Below are positions 58,401 to 64,000 of a stretch of DNA of 64,000 nucleotides, piece by piece. How positions within the stretch are numbered: position 1 is the first letter of the stretch; every line of letters begins with the position of its first letter. The position numbers and the translations under genes were made by a program. Origin of the DNA: Plazaster borealis (Eukaryota > Echinodermata > Asteroidea > Forcipulatida > Labidiasteridae); contig CM037474.1 in NCBI GenBank assembly GCA_021014325.1, positions 2,670,501 through 2,734,500 of the forward strand, read 5' to 3'. Below the pieces are notes generated by a model, which was given only the letters and a program-made list of their open reading frames with translations, did not search any database and was not told the origin of the DNA.

Positions 58401-61258
58401 TGGATTTTGAAATAAATTTCCAATTGATGACATTGAATATCAGTGCTTCTTTAATAATAGACTGAACAACAAACTGGAGCGTTTGCCAAATGGAAGAAGG
58501 CTTTTAAAAGTTCTAAAAGAACTCGGGGATAAAGAATATTATTTGGTTTTATCCATACACCGATTTGTGTAAATCACTGTATACACAGTACTTTCCTGAG
58601 TCCTGTGAAAAGAACCTCAGGCATATTACTTTGGTTGGAATCGAACCCATGACCTTTGCATTTCCAGAGCAGACGTCTTACCACTAGACCACTGAGATTG
58701 CCTGGTCGCTGTGTAGTGGTAAGACATCTGCTCTAGAATTGCAAAGGTCCTGGGTTCAATTCCAAGCACAGTAATATGCCTGAAGTTTTTTTCACAGGAT
58801 TCGGGAAAGTACTGAGTTTACAGTGATTTACACAGATCGGTGTGTGGGTACAACCAAATAATGTTTTTTGACAGTTCTTATGTTGCAAAATAATTTCCGT
58901 AGAGCTTATATTTTTAACACTGTTTTCACAGAGTAAAACATTCTTTTCTATGTCTGAGAAACAGTAAAATTTTCGAGGGAAAGGCTTTTGCAGATTTGAA
59001 GCTTGAATTTTTCTCAAGGATTACCTACCCATCCCAGGCCTGTGACTTGTCAGGATTGTTCATGGATCTTTCTGCACATGCAGACTTTCTTGACAGAGGT
59101 CAAGTTGTCATCACAGAGACAAAAGACCGACCCTTATGACCAAACCTTCAGATATAATTGAAATAAAGTAGACATCTAAAATGTCAATCTAAATAGTTAA
59201 ATCTACTAGCCTCCGATCCTCTCCTGACAAATTAAGAGGGGAAACTTACCTCAGGTTTTTAAAACATTTTTATACAGTCTCACCCTTGCTATTTATTCTG
59301 CCACAATTTGAAATTAATTTTGGGTTTAACAAAGAAAAATTGACTAGAGCGGAATTTCAACCTGTGACCTCCGGATTAAAGTGCTGGCGCTCTCCCAACT
59401 GAGCCATTTAGCCTTAATGGTGGCGACCTCCCTACTTTGTCAATAATTTTTTATCTTCACAATTACATGATCAAATCTATTTGTGCTAGTGCACTGGCAG
59501 TGCATCACCAACAATAAAAACTGAGTTTTTGTTTGTAGTTTGCCGTTGCGTTTCTGGTCCAACGCCATCAAACATCCAGAATACATCTTTGACATCCGAC
59601 CTTCTCGCTCTGTTGGGGCAAGCATGGATGTGATTGGTCAGTTATTCCATGATGTACACGATACCAAGACGCATAAACTCGGACAGGTAATTAAAACAAT
59701 ATACTCATTTTATTTTTAAGAGAAACGCCTATTTGGTAGGACTCCAAACTAGAAACTAAAAAAACCAGTGAACTATTTATGAACTTGATGATTTGATTGG
59801 GAACTTATTTTTTGCTGATAGGAGTCCTCTGTTAATAAGTTACTGTACGGCAGAGAGAAGCAGAAGTACCAGCATGTTGTAGAAGACTTCTATAATGGAG
59901 TTCGGGATTTGTCACCGGTGCCCACCCAGGAGCTGAACAAGGAGCTGTACAAAGCTTGTGAGGTAAAATAGAAACCTATCAGTTGTACAACATTGCCACA
60001 TACTGTTGACCCTGACCCACTGCAAAAATGCTCATTTGAAAACAAAATACCAATACATGAAAAGGAAAAGGCAAATCATTGAATTAGATTTGATTTATGA
60101 TTCATTTATTTTACTGACATAATTTTTTAATGATTTTCTTTTCAGAATTTCACTGGCCTGTTCAGCAACTTGGATACACTTGAGCGGCTGTGGGATATTG
60201 TCAAAACATTCAATCCAAAGGTAAGTTTTAAAAATGTTACAAAATTAAATTTGTTCCTCTCTACGATATTTTCTCTTCTTTGTGTATAATTTACAGTTTT
60301 TTTCCCCGCAGGTCAATCGTCATTGAATTGTGAATAATGAGCTATATTCATCATTTTCCTAATGAGAACCATAGTGAAGAAATATCAACTTAGGTCAGGA
60401 AAGAGACTGGAGCTTGTTATACCCAAGTGTAAAACAGAGCGTTACAAAAGATCTGCTATTCCGTCACTTTTCAGAATTTGAAAATGAATTTGTATAATTT
60501 TTGTTTTGTAATGTGTTTGGTTGCCTTTAGTTGTTGTTGTTTTGCTTTTGGTTTTTTAACCTTCAGTTGTATTGTACAACTTTTGATTTTATTGTGTATA
60601 GCCTTTTTAATTCTTGTAAATTTGAATTTGTTTTCTGCCTGTCTGCTGCTGTTATTTGAATGTTGTTTATTTTACAATAAACCAACCTAAATATGAGTCA
60701 AGGTAGCACAAGAGGAATCTTGTTGCAGCCATCTTTGTCCAGACCCCTATTCAATCATATAATGATACCCATTAACCAGGAAGGGGCCTGGCTATTTCCC
60801 TTCCTGGCTCAGTTTGGTATCATTCATCTTGTGCTTTCTCCCTTTACTGTGTCTTCCTTCCTTTCCACTTATTTCAACTTGTTGTAATAATAGGCATGCT
60901 GTTTAATATATGTAAATTTGCATTGGGGATAAAGAACACTATTTTGGTCTAGCCCATACACCTAGCGACCTATGTGTGCAAAGCAATTTATACTCGGTAC
61001 CTTCCCGAGTCCTGTTTATTTTATTTTATTTTGTCCATAATTTTTATAGTGATTGTTAATCAAAAGATTTGTATGGGGGATTTAAAAGATGTAGTAGAAT
61101 CAAGATGGTAGAATCTTAAAATCTTGTCATCCATGTCTGTCTCATGTTTTCAGATTCTGGATGTTCTTGAGACTGAACCAAAATATGAAGAAGCCCATCT
61201 TGGATACCTTCTTGAGGAGGTGCAAGTGACTCTCTCCAGTGGTGATGAGGCTGTGTAG
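27953..61258 (+). CDS. Plexin gene 2, complete coding sequence (37 coding exon positions, 1955 aa)
   Basis: Exons: 27953-29119, 30410-30518 or 30554-30665, 30946-31034, 32056-32184, 32286-32392 or 32419-32525, 34135-34267, 35204-35357, 35454-35553, 35782-35899, 36386-36520, 37758-37853, 37967-38075, 38944-39125, 40020-40174, 41264-41381, 42825-42961, 43158-43322, 43637-43772, 44603-44839, 45538-45714, 46005-46227, 47179-47318, 49394-49521, 50255-50320, 51846-51920, 52709-52775, 53018-53164, 53754-53910, 54210-54310, 54682-54790, 56953-57056, 57772-57936, 58163-58326, 59539-59686, 59822-59962, 60146-60220, 61154-61258. Spliced length is 5868 nt with the first copy of each alternative exon. Order: signal peptide (1-28), Sema (about 50-500), PSI1, PSI2, PSI3, IPT repeats, transmembrane (about 1271-1298), GAP with inserted Rho-binding domain. 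Length is typical of plexins. Subtype is uncertain. Confidence 0.95.
29519..30409 (+). repeat. Tandem intronic duplication upstream of exon 2
   Basis: Two diverged copies of about 480 nt follow each other. Matching landmarks are TGTCTTGCCC at 29702 and 30195, ATTGATTCCTC at about 29610 against CTGATTCCTC at about 30090, CTCAACTAAGTTTACTA against CTCAATTAAGTTTACTA, and the exon-2-like end. It shows that the region around exon 2 has been tandemly duplicated more than once. Confidence 0.6.
29948..29975 (+). pseudogene. Decayed fragment of exon 2
   Basis: ATGTGTAG|ATTAGTCCATATAG matches ATGTCTAG|GTTAGTCCAGATAG at exon 2A's acceptor and start. The frame hits TAA after six codons and similarity stops soon after. 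It lies inside an approximately 480-nt intronic duplication (29519-30000 against 30001-30410), so it appears to be an older, dead copy of the exon. Confidence 0.55.
30410..30518 (+). CDS. Gene 2: exon 2A, alternative Sema exon
   Basis: 109 nt, entering in phase 0 and leaving in phase 1. Reads [20 protein letters not shown] then [17 protein letters not shown]. Acceptor TATGTCTAG, donor CAG|GTATTA. It encodes the last part of the Sema propeller before the V-A-I-I-G-T-D strand of exon 3. Its twin, exon 2B, begins 35 nt downstream. Either copy alone keeps the frame. Both together or neither shifts it. Confidence 0.88.
30554..30665 (+). CDS. Gene 2: exon 2B, alternative Sema exon
   Basis: 112 nt, same phases as exon 2A. 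Reads [20 protein letters not shown] then [18 protein letters not shown]. About 20 of 36 residues match exon 2A, with identical L-C-H-P and N-A-V-L-E-L-S anchors and a variable middle one residue longer. The 35-nt gap before it contains an ACAAC branch-like site and a long pyrimidine tract ending TTTCTAG. A normal acceptor thus sits too close to exon 2A's donor for the two exons to be joined. Confidence 0.88.
30946..32184 (+). CDS. Gene 2: exons 3-4, end of Sema domain
   Basis: Exon 3 (30946-31034) encodes [20 protein letters not shown] and S-N-G-E-L-I-K, the conserved final Sema strand pattern T-V-A-x-x-G-T-x-x-G-x-L-x-K. Exon 4 (32056-32184) encodes [20 protein letters not shown] to YILTEQK, which closes the propeller and leads into PSI1. 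Exon 4 ends in phase 0. Confidence 0.92.
31263..31414. mobile_element. MITE with TGGACTGGCA ends
   Basis: TGGACTGGCA at 31263-31272 and TGCCAGTCCA at 31405-31414. Inner parts also pair imperfectly: GTCACTAGAGCACG with GTGTTCTAGTGAC, and GGGCCT with AGGCCC. Confidence 0.75.
32286..32392 (+). CDS. Gene 2: exon 5A, PSI1
   Basis: 107 nt, entering in phase 0 and leaving in phase 2. Reads [20 protein letters not shown] then [16 protein letters not shown]. The C-x5-C-x2-C and D-P-Y-C-G-W-C motifs are textbook plexin PSI1. The methionine is internal, not a start. Donor ACA|GTAAGT, acceptor TTTTTGAAG. A nearly identical copy, 5B, follows after 26 nt. Confidence 0.9.
32419..32525 (+). CDS. Gene 2: exon 5B, duplicate PSI1 exon
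   Basis: 107 nt, differing from 5A by two bases as far as I can read: one changes Ala to Thr before the second cysteine, the other is silent. Acceptor TCTGATTAAG, donor ACA|GTAAGT. The 26-nt spacer is shorter than any usual metazoan intron, so 5A cannot be spliced to 5B. A branch site for 5B would have to lie in the spacer or within 5A. The near identity points to a very recent duplication, or possibly an assembly artefact. Confidence 0.7.
32553..32646 (+). pseudogene. Decayed third copy of the PSI1 exon (5C)
   Basis: Begins TGATTAAG|ATGTTGTGTTGA, an immediate in-frame stop, and keeps recognisable pieces: ATTGTGGTCAGTAT, TGTGAGAC, GCTGGTGTAC and the donor GAGACA|GTAAGT. Length is 94 nt through several indels. 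It is spaced 134 nt from 5B, continuing the 133-nt period of the array. Confidence 0.8.
33035..33184 (-). mobile_element. LINE ORF2 C-terminal remnant
   Basis: The minus strand reads [20 protein letters not shown], then a region with [20 protein letters not shown] and a TAA stop. [11 protein letters not shown] followed by a R-D-x-W-K-x-x-x-R-G-S ending is a familiar non-LTR retrotransposon tail. It lies between PSI1 copies 5C and 5D. Confidence 0.6.
33591..33956. mobile_element. TTAA-type MITE inserted in a PSI1 exon copy
   Basis: TTAA at 33587-33590 and 33957-33960. Ends AGGCATCGTACACGTTTGGT and ACCAAACGTGTACGATGCCT are perfect inverted repeats over about 20 bp. Internal palindrome AACTTCTTGCAAGAAGTT. 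Also present at 57223-57597 (opposite orientation). Confidence 0.9.
33962..33990 (+). pseudogene. Fragment of a fourth PSI1 exon copy (5D), split from its acceptor by a MITE
   Basis: AAG|ATGTGTGTTGAAAATTGTGG and TCAATAATTT match the first 29 bases or so of exon 5A. The acceptor part, TTGTCTGATTAA, sits at 33579-33590 on the far side of a 366-nt MITE flanked by TTAA on both sides. The MITE inserted into the TTAA of the motif TCTGATTAAG that precedes exon copies 5B and 5C. Confidence 0.75.
34135..34267 (+). CDS. Gene 2: exon 6, end of PSI1 and start of IPT-like linker
   Basis: Reads CTLYSECN, completing the PSI1 cysteine pattern, then [20 protein letters not shown] and LPIALTEQQ. Enters in phase 2, so exon 5A or 5B is required: skipping exon 5 shifts the frame. 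Donor CAG|GTAAGA. Confidence 0.92.
34381..34869. mobile_element. TTAA-flanked MITE
   Basis: TTAACCCTGCGTGGCACCAT is mirrored by ATGGCATCACGCAGGGTTAA at 34850-34869. CAGTCCGTTTTTAATTA at 34442 is mirrored by TAATTAAAAACGGACTG. Confidence 0.85.
35204..35553 (+). CDS. Gene 2: exons 7-8, IPT-like linker between PSI1 and PSI2
   Basis: Exon 7 (35204-35357) reads [20 protein letters not shown] and [12 protein letters not shown], the V-x-V-x-x-L-P and C-x-x-P-P pattern of plexin linkers. Exon 8 (35454-35553) reads [19 protein letters not shown] and FYFYEC, leading straight into PSI2. The intron between them is only 96 nt. Confidence 0.92.
35782..35899 (+). CDS. Gene 2: exon 9, PSI2
   Basis: Encodes [16 protein letters not shown] and then [12 protein letters not shown], a compact PSI domain with C-x2-C, W-x-C-x-W-C. 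It starts after TTTTGCTGTAG and ends AAAAT|GTAAGA. Confidence 0.93.
35936..36187 (+). mobile_element. TIR element containing a tRNA-like unit
   Basis: About 35-bp inverted ends: GGTTGAACAAAGAAAAATT at about 35946 and AATTTTTCTTTGTTCAACCT at about 36155-36174. Next to the right end, 36086-36158 folds as a tRNA: acceptor GGCTAGA with TCTAGTC, D-arm GCTC/GAGC, T-loop GGTTCAAATCC. The anticodon loop (AAATTAA) lacks the conserved U33, so it is a pseudo-tRNA. A related minus-strand copy is at 59310-59440. Confidence 0.7.
36386..38075 (+). CDS. Gene 2: exons 10-12, linker before PSI3
   Basis: Exons 36386-36520, 37758-37853 and 37967-38075, the counterparts of 35-1086 in gene 1. Reads [51 protein letters not shown] and [19 protein letters not shown]. 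The exons are the same length as in gene 1, with scattered conservative changes. Confidence 0.92.
36690..37610. mobile_element. TTAA-flanked element, piggyBac-like ends
   Basis: TTAACCCTTTAGAGACC at the left and GCATAAAGGGTTAA at the right. About 920 nt, no transposase frame seen. TTAACCCTTT ends are shared with 62526-63423. Confidence 0.6.
38214..38790. mobile_element. Long-TIR foldback element, GC-rich
   Basis: About 160 nt at 38214-38375 (TACACCAGTCCGGGCGCGCA, AAGACACGAGAAAATC, GGAAATT-type stretch) is mirrored imperfectly at 38620-38790 (GATTTTCTCGTGTCTTTGTG, TGCGCGCTCGGATTGGTGTA). Confidence 0.75.
38944..39125 (+). CDS. Gene 2: exon 13, PSI3
   Basis: Nearly identical to 1212-1393 of gene 1: [20 protein letters not shown], then CVWCN. 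It ends GATCCTACAAGAG|GTGAGT where gene 1 has CCAAGGG|GTAAGT, so the last codon differs (Glu against Gly). Confidence 0.93.
39189..39507. mobile_element. MITE with about 50-bp TIRs
   Basis: ACCTGGTTCAGATTGGCGCT and CCAGAGTCTCGCCAAACCAA at the left; TTGGTTCGGCGTGACTCTAG and AGCGCCTGTCTGAACCTGGT at the right. Confidence 0.85.
40020..45714 (+). CDS. Gene 2: exons 14-20, IPT/TIG repeat block
   Basis: Exons 40020-40174, 41264-41381, 42825-42961, 43158-43322, 43637-43772, 44603-44839, 45538-45714. Same domain content as gene 1, residues about 877-1251. Exon 42825-42961 again uses a GC donor (ACAAG|GCAAGT). Exon 43637-43772 is two codons shorter than in gene 1, in the loop after VVTVATQ. Exon 45538-45714 may be extended to 45816 through a second in-frame donor. 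Confidence 0.92.
40175..41263 (+). other. Gene 2 intron, nothing recognised
   Basis: AT-rich intron between IPT exons. No SINE, MITE or open frame of interest seen. Confidence 0.5.
41441..42523. mobile_element. GGGCCC MITE split by a second element
   Basis: Outer ends GGGCCCAAATTCATAGAGCT and AGCAGCTCTATGTCATTGGG then CCC. The inner element at 41538-42438 has ends TACCGTAAAATGGGGTAAC and GTTACCCCATCTTACGGTA with TGCCAAAGTTACCC repeats, an AT microsatellite near 41938 and a hammerhead-like motif at 42190-42216. Confidence 0.8.
42190..42216 (+). other. Hammerhead-ribozyme-like core motif
   Basis: CTGAAGA, one base, stem GGTCC/GGATC with a 5-nt loop, then GAAA. The extra base before helix II departs from the canonical hammerhead. 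Confidence 0.35.
43773..44602 (+). other. Gene 2 intron, nothing recognised
   Basis: Between IPT exons. Contains a G-rich tract near 44301. No repeat termini identified. Confidence 0.45.
44907..45322 (+). repeat. Minisatellite, about 109-112 nt, nearly four copies
   Basis: CAGTCTTCACTGAGTGTCTG-like starts recur at 44933, 45042, 45154 and 45263. Each unit includes GTTTGTCTGTATGTTGTCTG, AAACAGACT and TATGGATCAGTTT. Not in gene 1. Confidence 0.9.
45625..45872 (+). repeat. 102-nt repeat array with tandem in-frame splice donors (gene 2)
   Basis: Three units begin at equivalent positions 45625, 45727 and 45829, exactly 102 nt apart. Units 1 and 2 both end TCTGG|GTAAGTCTTAA, with donors at 45715 and 45817. 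Using the second donor adds exactly 34 codons ([34 protein letters not shown]) with no stop, placed just outside the membrane. Unit 3 runs to a TAG at 45870. The matching array in gene 1 implies that the repeat predates the gene duplication or arose by conversion. Confidence 0.92.
46005..46227 (+). CDS. Gene 2: exon 21, transmembrane exon
   Basis: YISYPPPD is followed by [20 protein letters not shown] and [10 protein letters not shown], residues about 1271-1298, then [20 protein letters not shown], a likely juxtamembrane helix. Ends in phase 1. Confidence 0.94.
46580..46802 (+). mobile_element. tRNA-derived SINE (family 2)
   Basis: GGCATGGTGGCTAGTGTGTA and AAGCGCTTGCC, with body GTGAGTAGAGTTGTGCGTTT and TCTCTGGCTGTGCTCTATGG, matching 6655-6862. 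Confidence 0.7.
47179..52775 (+). CDS. Gene 2: exons 22-26, N-terminal GAP half
   Basis: Exons 47179-47318, 49394-49521, 50255-50320, 51846-51920, 52709-52775. [70 protein letters not shown] and [12 protein letters not shown]. Very few amino-acid differences from gene 1, fitting purifying selection on the catalytic region. Confidence 0.92.
47826..48776. mobile_element. TTAA-type MITE hosting a duplicated SINE
   Basis: Left TTAAAGGCATCGTACAC, right GTGTACGATGCCTTTAA. Two SINE units (48174-48727) sit inside. Interior has the hairpin GAAGCGTTACGCGTAACGCTTC. Confidence 0.85.
48174..48735. repeat. Perfect 259-nt tandem duplication of SINE family 3
   Basis: The unit from GATGTTAAATTTGCATCGGG to ACCGCAACGATTATAATA occurs twice, 259 nt apart. 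I see a single difference (TTTGCATCGG against TTTCCATCGG). A third partial start follows at about 48689. Confidence 0.92.
48773..49294. mobile_element. TTAA-flanked MITE with about 70-bp TIRs
   Basis: TTTAAAGAGGGGCTCCAAGG and GATAGAGTCCTTATGA at the left, TCATGAGGACTCTATC and GTAGAGACCCTCTTTAAA at the right. It shares its left TTAA with the preceding MITE. Confidence 0.85.
49609..50068. mobile_element. TTAA-type MITE (GGTAGGGTCA family)
   Basis: TTAAAGGTTGGGTCATAG and CTATGAACCTACCTTTAA ends. Interior matches 1671-2118. Confidence 0.8.
50593..50628 (+). other. Hammerhead-ribozyme-like core motif
   Basis: CTGACGA, then T, then GACTAG/CTAGTC (perfect 6-bp stem, 6-nt loop), then GAAAC. Fits the conserved hammerhead core except for the extra T. 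No helix III partner was found upstream. Confidence 0.4.
51360..51720. repeat. Head-to-head pair of SINE family 3
   Basis: The minus-oriented unit with TGGGATTCGAACCCC is followed by a plus-oriented one. The junction CTAAAATATAGGATTAAAAC mirrors TTTGAATCTTATATTTTAG. Confidence 0.75.
52338..52662 (-). mobile_element. tRNA-Leu-like SINE, minus strand
   Basis: Ends CTTCTCGGCCACAACACGCC (complement of the SINE head). CTCGAACCCACACTCTGCTG gives box B. Some internal bases are lost. Confidence 0.8.
53018..57056 (+). CDS. Gene 2: exons 27-31, GAP helix and Rho-binding domain
   Basis: Exons 53018-53164, 53754-53910, 54210-54310, 54682-54790, 56953-57056. [92 protein letters not shown] and ending IKDWHL. 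Substitutions cluster in the Rho-binding domain, so it varies more than the GAP halves. Confidence 0.92.
53250..53689. mobile_element. TTAA-type MITE (GGTAGGGTCA family)
   Basis: TTAAAGGTAGGGTCATTGG and CTATGACCCTACCGTTAA ends. Internal palindrome GAAACGATTCATGCATGAAT-like near 53510. Confidence 0.85.
54981..55423 (+). mobile_element. Full-length tRNA-Leu-like SINE, plus strand
   Basis: TGGCGTGTCGTGGCCGAGCG, box B GTTCGAGTCCCGGTCGTGAC, 3' tail GATAAAGCGCTATATTAGAA and an ATT microsatellite. The best-preserved copy in the window. Confidence 0.88.
55505..55803 (-). mobile_element. tRNA-Leu-like SINE variant, minus strand
   Basis: CCACTCGGCCACGACACGCC head complement and CGGGATTCGAACCCACACTC. 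The body differs from the other copies, suggesting a distinct subfamily. Confidence 0.75.
55896..56326. mobile_element. TTAA-type MITE (GGTAGGGTCA family)
   Basis: AAAGGTAGGGTCAGTCAG and CTATGACCCTACCTTTAA. AATCTGAGAAACGATTCATG palindrome at 56038-56078. Confidence 0.8.
57223..57597. mobile_element. TTAA-type MITE (GGCATCGTACACG family)
   Basis: TTAAAGGTATCGTACACG and CGTGTTCAGTGCCTTTAA. The interior is the complement of 33591-33956. Confidence 0.85.
57772..57936 (+). CDS. Gene 2: exon 32, acidic linker exon
   Basis: [20 protein letters not shown] then KHRDCC and ending [13 protein letters not shown]. Acidic run followed by a short basic run, which differs from gene 1 while exon length is preserved at 165 nt. 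Confidence 0.9.
58163..61258 (+). CDS. Gene 2: exons 33-37, C-terminal GAP half and stop
   Basis: Exons 58163-58326, 59539-59686, 59822-59962, 60146-60220, 61154-61258. [79 protein letters not shown]. Ends SSGDEAV then TAG. An AATAAA at 61492-61497 is a possible but unproven polyadenylation signal. Confidence 0.93.
58533..58866. repeat. Palindromic head-to-head SINE pair
   Basis: A unit ending CCACTGAGATTGCCTGGTCG meets an inverted unit starting GTGTAGTGGTAAGACATCTG. Arms of about 160 nt include TTCCTGAGTCCTGTGAAA against TTTCACAGGATTCGGGAAA. Confidence 0.85.
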
Positions 61259-61855
61259 AGTAGAAAATGATTCACCACCCATTTCAGTACTTCATGAGTG
61301 GTCGCTGTTTAGTAATTTAGTAAATTGACCGGTCCATTAGGCTCCGCCCCTTCATGCATCATCCAATCACAACATGAAATTGAACCCAGCACAGCAAGCT
61401 GACACATTAAAATCCCCTTAAAAATGTGAATCAGCTGCAGTTTGTAAGCAGCACCCAATGTTTATGCAGTTATGCAGTTCTGCGGCAGTAGAATAAACGA
61501 GACAAGTTCTCAAACAACAAAATCTACCTAGCAAGTAGATATATACACATGGTGTTACCGCAAACCAAATATATATTGAGTAAATTATTTAATCATTATT
61601 GCTTCATCCTTCAGATTGGATGCAAAGCCGTTGGTCCTGTGTGTTGTGTAATGCAGGTAAAAGTACCCAGTTAGGTTAAGAGAAGGGGTTTGCCTCAGTG
61701 TTTCTGGCAGTGGCTGCCGAGTACGCCGCAGCACCTTATAAGGTGCTACATAAATCAGTGTCATAATTCATAAAAACTTCAAAACCTGTCTTATAAAGTT
61801 TCTCTTTTTGTTCAAGCGCCTTGAGCACCATATTGGTGGATACCTGCGCTATATA

Positions 61856-62036
61856 AAGGCCCGGTCCCACTGCAGCGATAACGAAAACGATAACAATCAC
61901 GACGCAAAGAAAACGCATTCTATTGGTCGAATTGCTCCACGCAGAATACGCACATGCTCATTCAACCAATGGAATGCGTTCTCTTTGCGTCGTTATCGTT
62001 ATCGTTATCGTTATCGCTGCAGTGGGACCGGGCCTT
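61856..62036. mobile_element. Foldback MITE
   Basis: AAGGCCCGGTCCCACTGCAG and CTGCAGTGGGACCGGGCCTT ends with GATAACGAAAACGATAAC mirrored by GTTATCGTTATCG. CGCATTCTATTGGTC pairs with AACCAATGGAATGCG. Confidence 0.9.
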
Positions 62037-62525
62037 AAGACTCCAATGTTAACAGATTTATTGACAGGATTGTATCATAATACTATTACTTTTAACATCT
62101 TGATTGATAAAAATTAATGTAGACGGTCAGTTCATTTAGGACTATTACCAGCTGTTATTTTCCAAGCTGGTAGTTGACAGCATACCCCTGGACAAGCCTT
62201 AGTAATGTCCCATGATATGATTCAGTAGATGCTTTGAATTTAAATTGAAGCATTTATCTGCTTAAAGTGACATATAAATGTTATATACTTTTTTACTCTA
62301 TTATATTTTTTGATTTATTTTTAAAAAGCATCTCTGTGAAATTTGGTTATAGGGTGTGCATAATGTTAGTAAGGTGGAAAATATAAATGTTCACAGATTT
62401 GCACTTAACTAACATGGTATAAAGATGGTAATGGTGGAAAAACTTCTCTTGAAATATTTTTGCCTATAGTTTTTTCGTAAAACAATAAGTTTTGATCAAG
62501 CGATTTCGAAATACGGTGTTTGAAG

Positions 62526-63423
62526 TTAACCCTTTAAACTCGACCCCATTTTTCCCCACAGAACTTCGGTCACCCCTGACCGATTTTTTTTTTTTTTTAA
62601 TAATCATTTTTCACCCAATAACTACCGCCCTCTGTTGGCCAAGCTTGGCATCATTAGCAAGCTGAAAACACAAGCTTTCCAATGGTAGTATGGTACCCTA
62701 TGTGCAACCTTTAGAAATATATATACAAAAGTGAAAAAGAAACCTGACTATTGCTTTTTCTAACGTGTCAGCTGTTATGCCTGTGTGTTGTATACGTTGT
62801 ACACGTTGTACACGTTGTACGGTGACTTTCGTGCAAATTCTGCTCTTGATCTCATACAAAATGTTACATTTCAGCTTCAAAATGCCCAAAAAGAAGCCTG
62901 AAAAGAAGTGAAATGTTGTCCAAACTTCCAGGAGACAATGTAGAGAAGAATAAGTCTTGGGTTTTGGGGGTTTTGTAGATGAAAACGGTGATCTTGACGA
63001 GGAAGAAATGTTGAACGAAGGCATTGATCCAACCACAGACTGCTGGTAATGTACATGTAAAAGCGAAATTCTGGGAGGTAAAATTAATATTTTGTCTTTA
63101 TTTTTTTACCTCTATAGAAAGATCAGATGATGTAGATTTCAAAAACGGCAATCAAAATATTTTTGAACAAGTGGAAATTACCAAATTTACATAAAATATG
63201 AAAAAATTGGAATTTAAATTTAAAAATATGAATTTAATAATGGCGGTAATTTTTTTCCAAAAGCCTGTGGGGGGTAAAAGATTTGCTAGAAATATAGCAC
63301 TATATGTAAGCTTTAAAATGATGCATAATGTTAACATGTTTCCAAGAAGTAAATCAGTCATTTTAATAAATAACCTGAGCACATGCAAAATTTTAAAAAA
63401 CGGGGTCGAGTTTAAAGGGTTAA
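62526..63423. mobile_element. PiggyBac-like non-autonomous element
   Basis: TTAACCCTTTAAACTCGACC and GGTCGAGTTTAAAGGGTTAA ends, TTAA on both sides. An interior short stretch reads DENGDLDEEEMLNEGIDPTT around 62979-63040, possibly an acidic N-terminal scrap of a transposase. Otherwise non-coding. Confidence 0.7.
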
Positions 63424-63724
63424 TGAAAAAGGTGATGGGGCCTTTAACTATATTCTAAAGACTCCGATGGCCAAAATGAACTTTCCCAGGTTTGTTATTC
63501 TATGTATATTTTGGGTTATATAAATGGCTCATGCTTGTCTTTGACAATAACCAATGTTGTGTATGTGCGTTAAAACATAATAAGCATGGTGATTAAGAAA
63601 AGAAAATGTTTGCACCTTTTAATTCCTAATGATTCATATTCATAAACTGGATGCCATGATCGATTGTTCTGAGAAATGTTTTCACCTTAATCCTTTCAGG
63701 TTCAAGGAAGTTGTCCACCAACAC

Positions 63725-64000
63725 AAGGTTCTTACTGTGGTTCGTTTTCCAAATCACAAACTTAAAAGAAAGAAGTAAAATACCTTTAAAAACATAAACC
63801 ATTTAAAAAGTGACATCCTATAAATTTATGATATTGTTTTGCAGGTTTAGATAAAAAAACGAGGCTGTGAACGAATGAACTCTTAAAAAAACACCCTCAA
63901 AACTAACAAAAGGTTCTTACTATGGTTTGTTTTCCAAATCAAAAACTTAAAGAATGAATGTGCGTAAAATGCCTTTAAAACTTAATGACAAACCATTTAA
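63725..64000. repeat. Two-copy repeat, about 184-nt spacing
   Basis: AAGGTTCTTACTGTGGTTCG at 63725 and AAGGTTCTTACTATGGTTTG at about 63910 start similar stretches containing TTTTCCAAATCA.AAACTTAA and ending ACCATTTAA. The second reaches the window end. Confidence 0.75.

Overview
The window is animal genomic DNA. It is intron-rich and AT-rich and is packed with short tRNA-derived SINEs, TTAA- or TA-flanked MITEs and a few LINE scraps. It contains two head-to-tail plexin genes on the + strand. Plexins are animal semaphorin receptors, and together with the intron style and repeats this suggests a marine invertebrate deuterostome, most likely an echinoderm. The species call is inference only.

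Layout: (1) 1-22467 holds plexin gene 1. Its 5' part lies upstream of the window; 28 exons are present, from the linker before the third PSI domain to the stop codon (1255 codons visible). (2) 22468-27890 is intergenic DNA plus the upstream side of gene 2, with a candidate CpG-rich NRF1/ETS-type promoter and leader exon near 24419-24574, a long near-perfect hairpin at 25778-25872 and a hAT-like MITE. (3) 27891-61258 holds plexin gene 2, complete for coding sequence: 37 coding exon positions and 1955 aa, with signal peptide, Sema, three PSI domains, IPT repeats, one transmembrane segment, and a cytoplasmic split GAP with an inserted Rho-binding domain. (4) 61259-64000 is 3' flank with MITEs, including a piggyBac-like one.

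The two genes keep identical exon phases and nearly identical exon lengths, including one GC-AG intron. Introns still align near exons, but almost every mobile-element insertion differs between them. This fits a tandem duplication followed by independent insertions. No stop or frameshift was found in either reading frame.

The most striking feature is repeated small-scale exon duplication in the ectodomain of gene 2. Exon 2 (end of Sema) exists as two diverged copies separated by only 35 nt. Exon 5 (PSI1) exists as two near-identical copies separated by 26 nt plus two decayed copies, one split by a MITE exactly at its splice acceptor. In both genes, the exon just before the transmembrane exon carries an array of 102-nt (34-codon) repeats that each copy the splice donor, giving in-frame alternative donors. 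Splice phases at exons 2 and 5 allow one copy and only one copy per transcript. If used, these would give a combinatorial set of receptor ectodomains on constant signalling tails.
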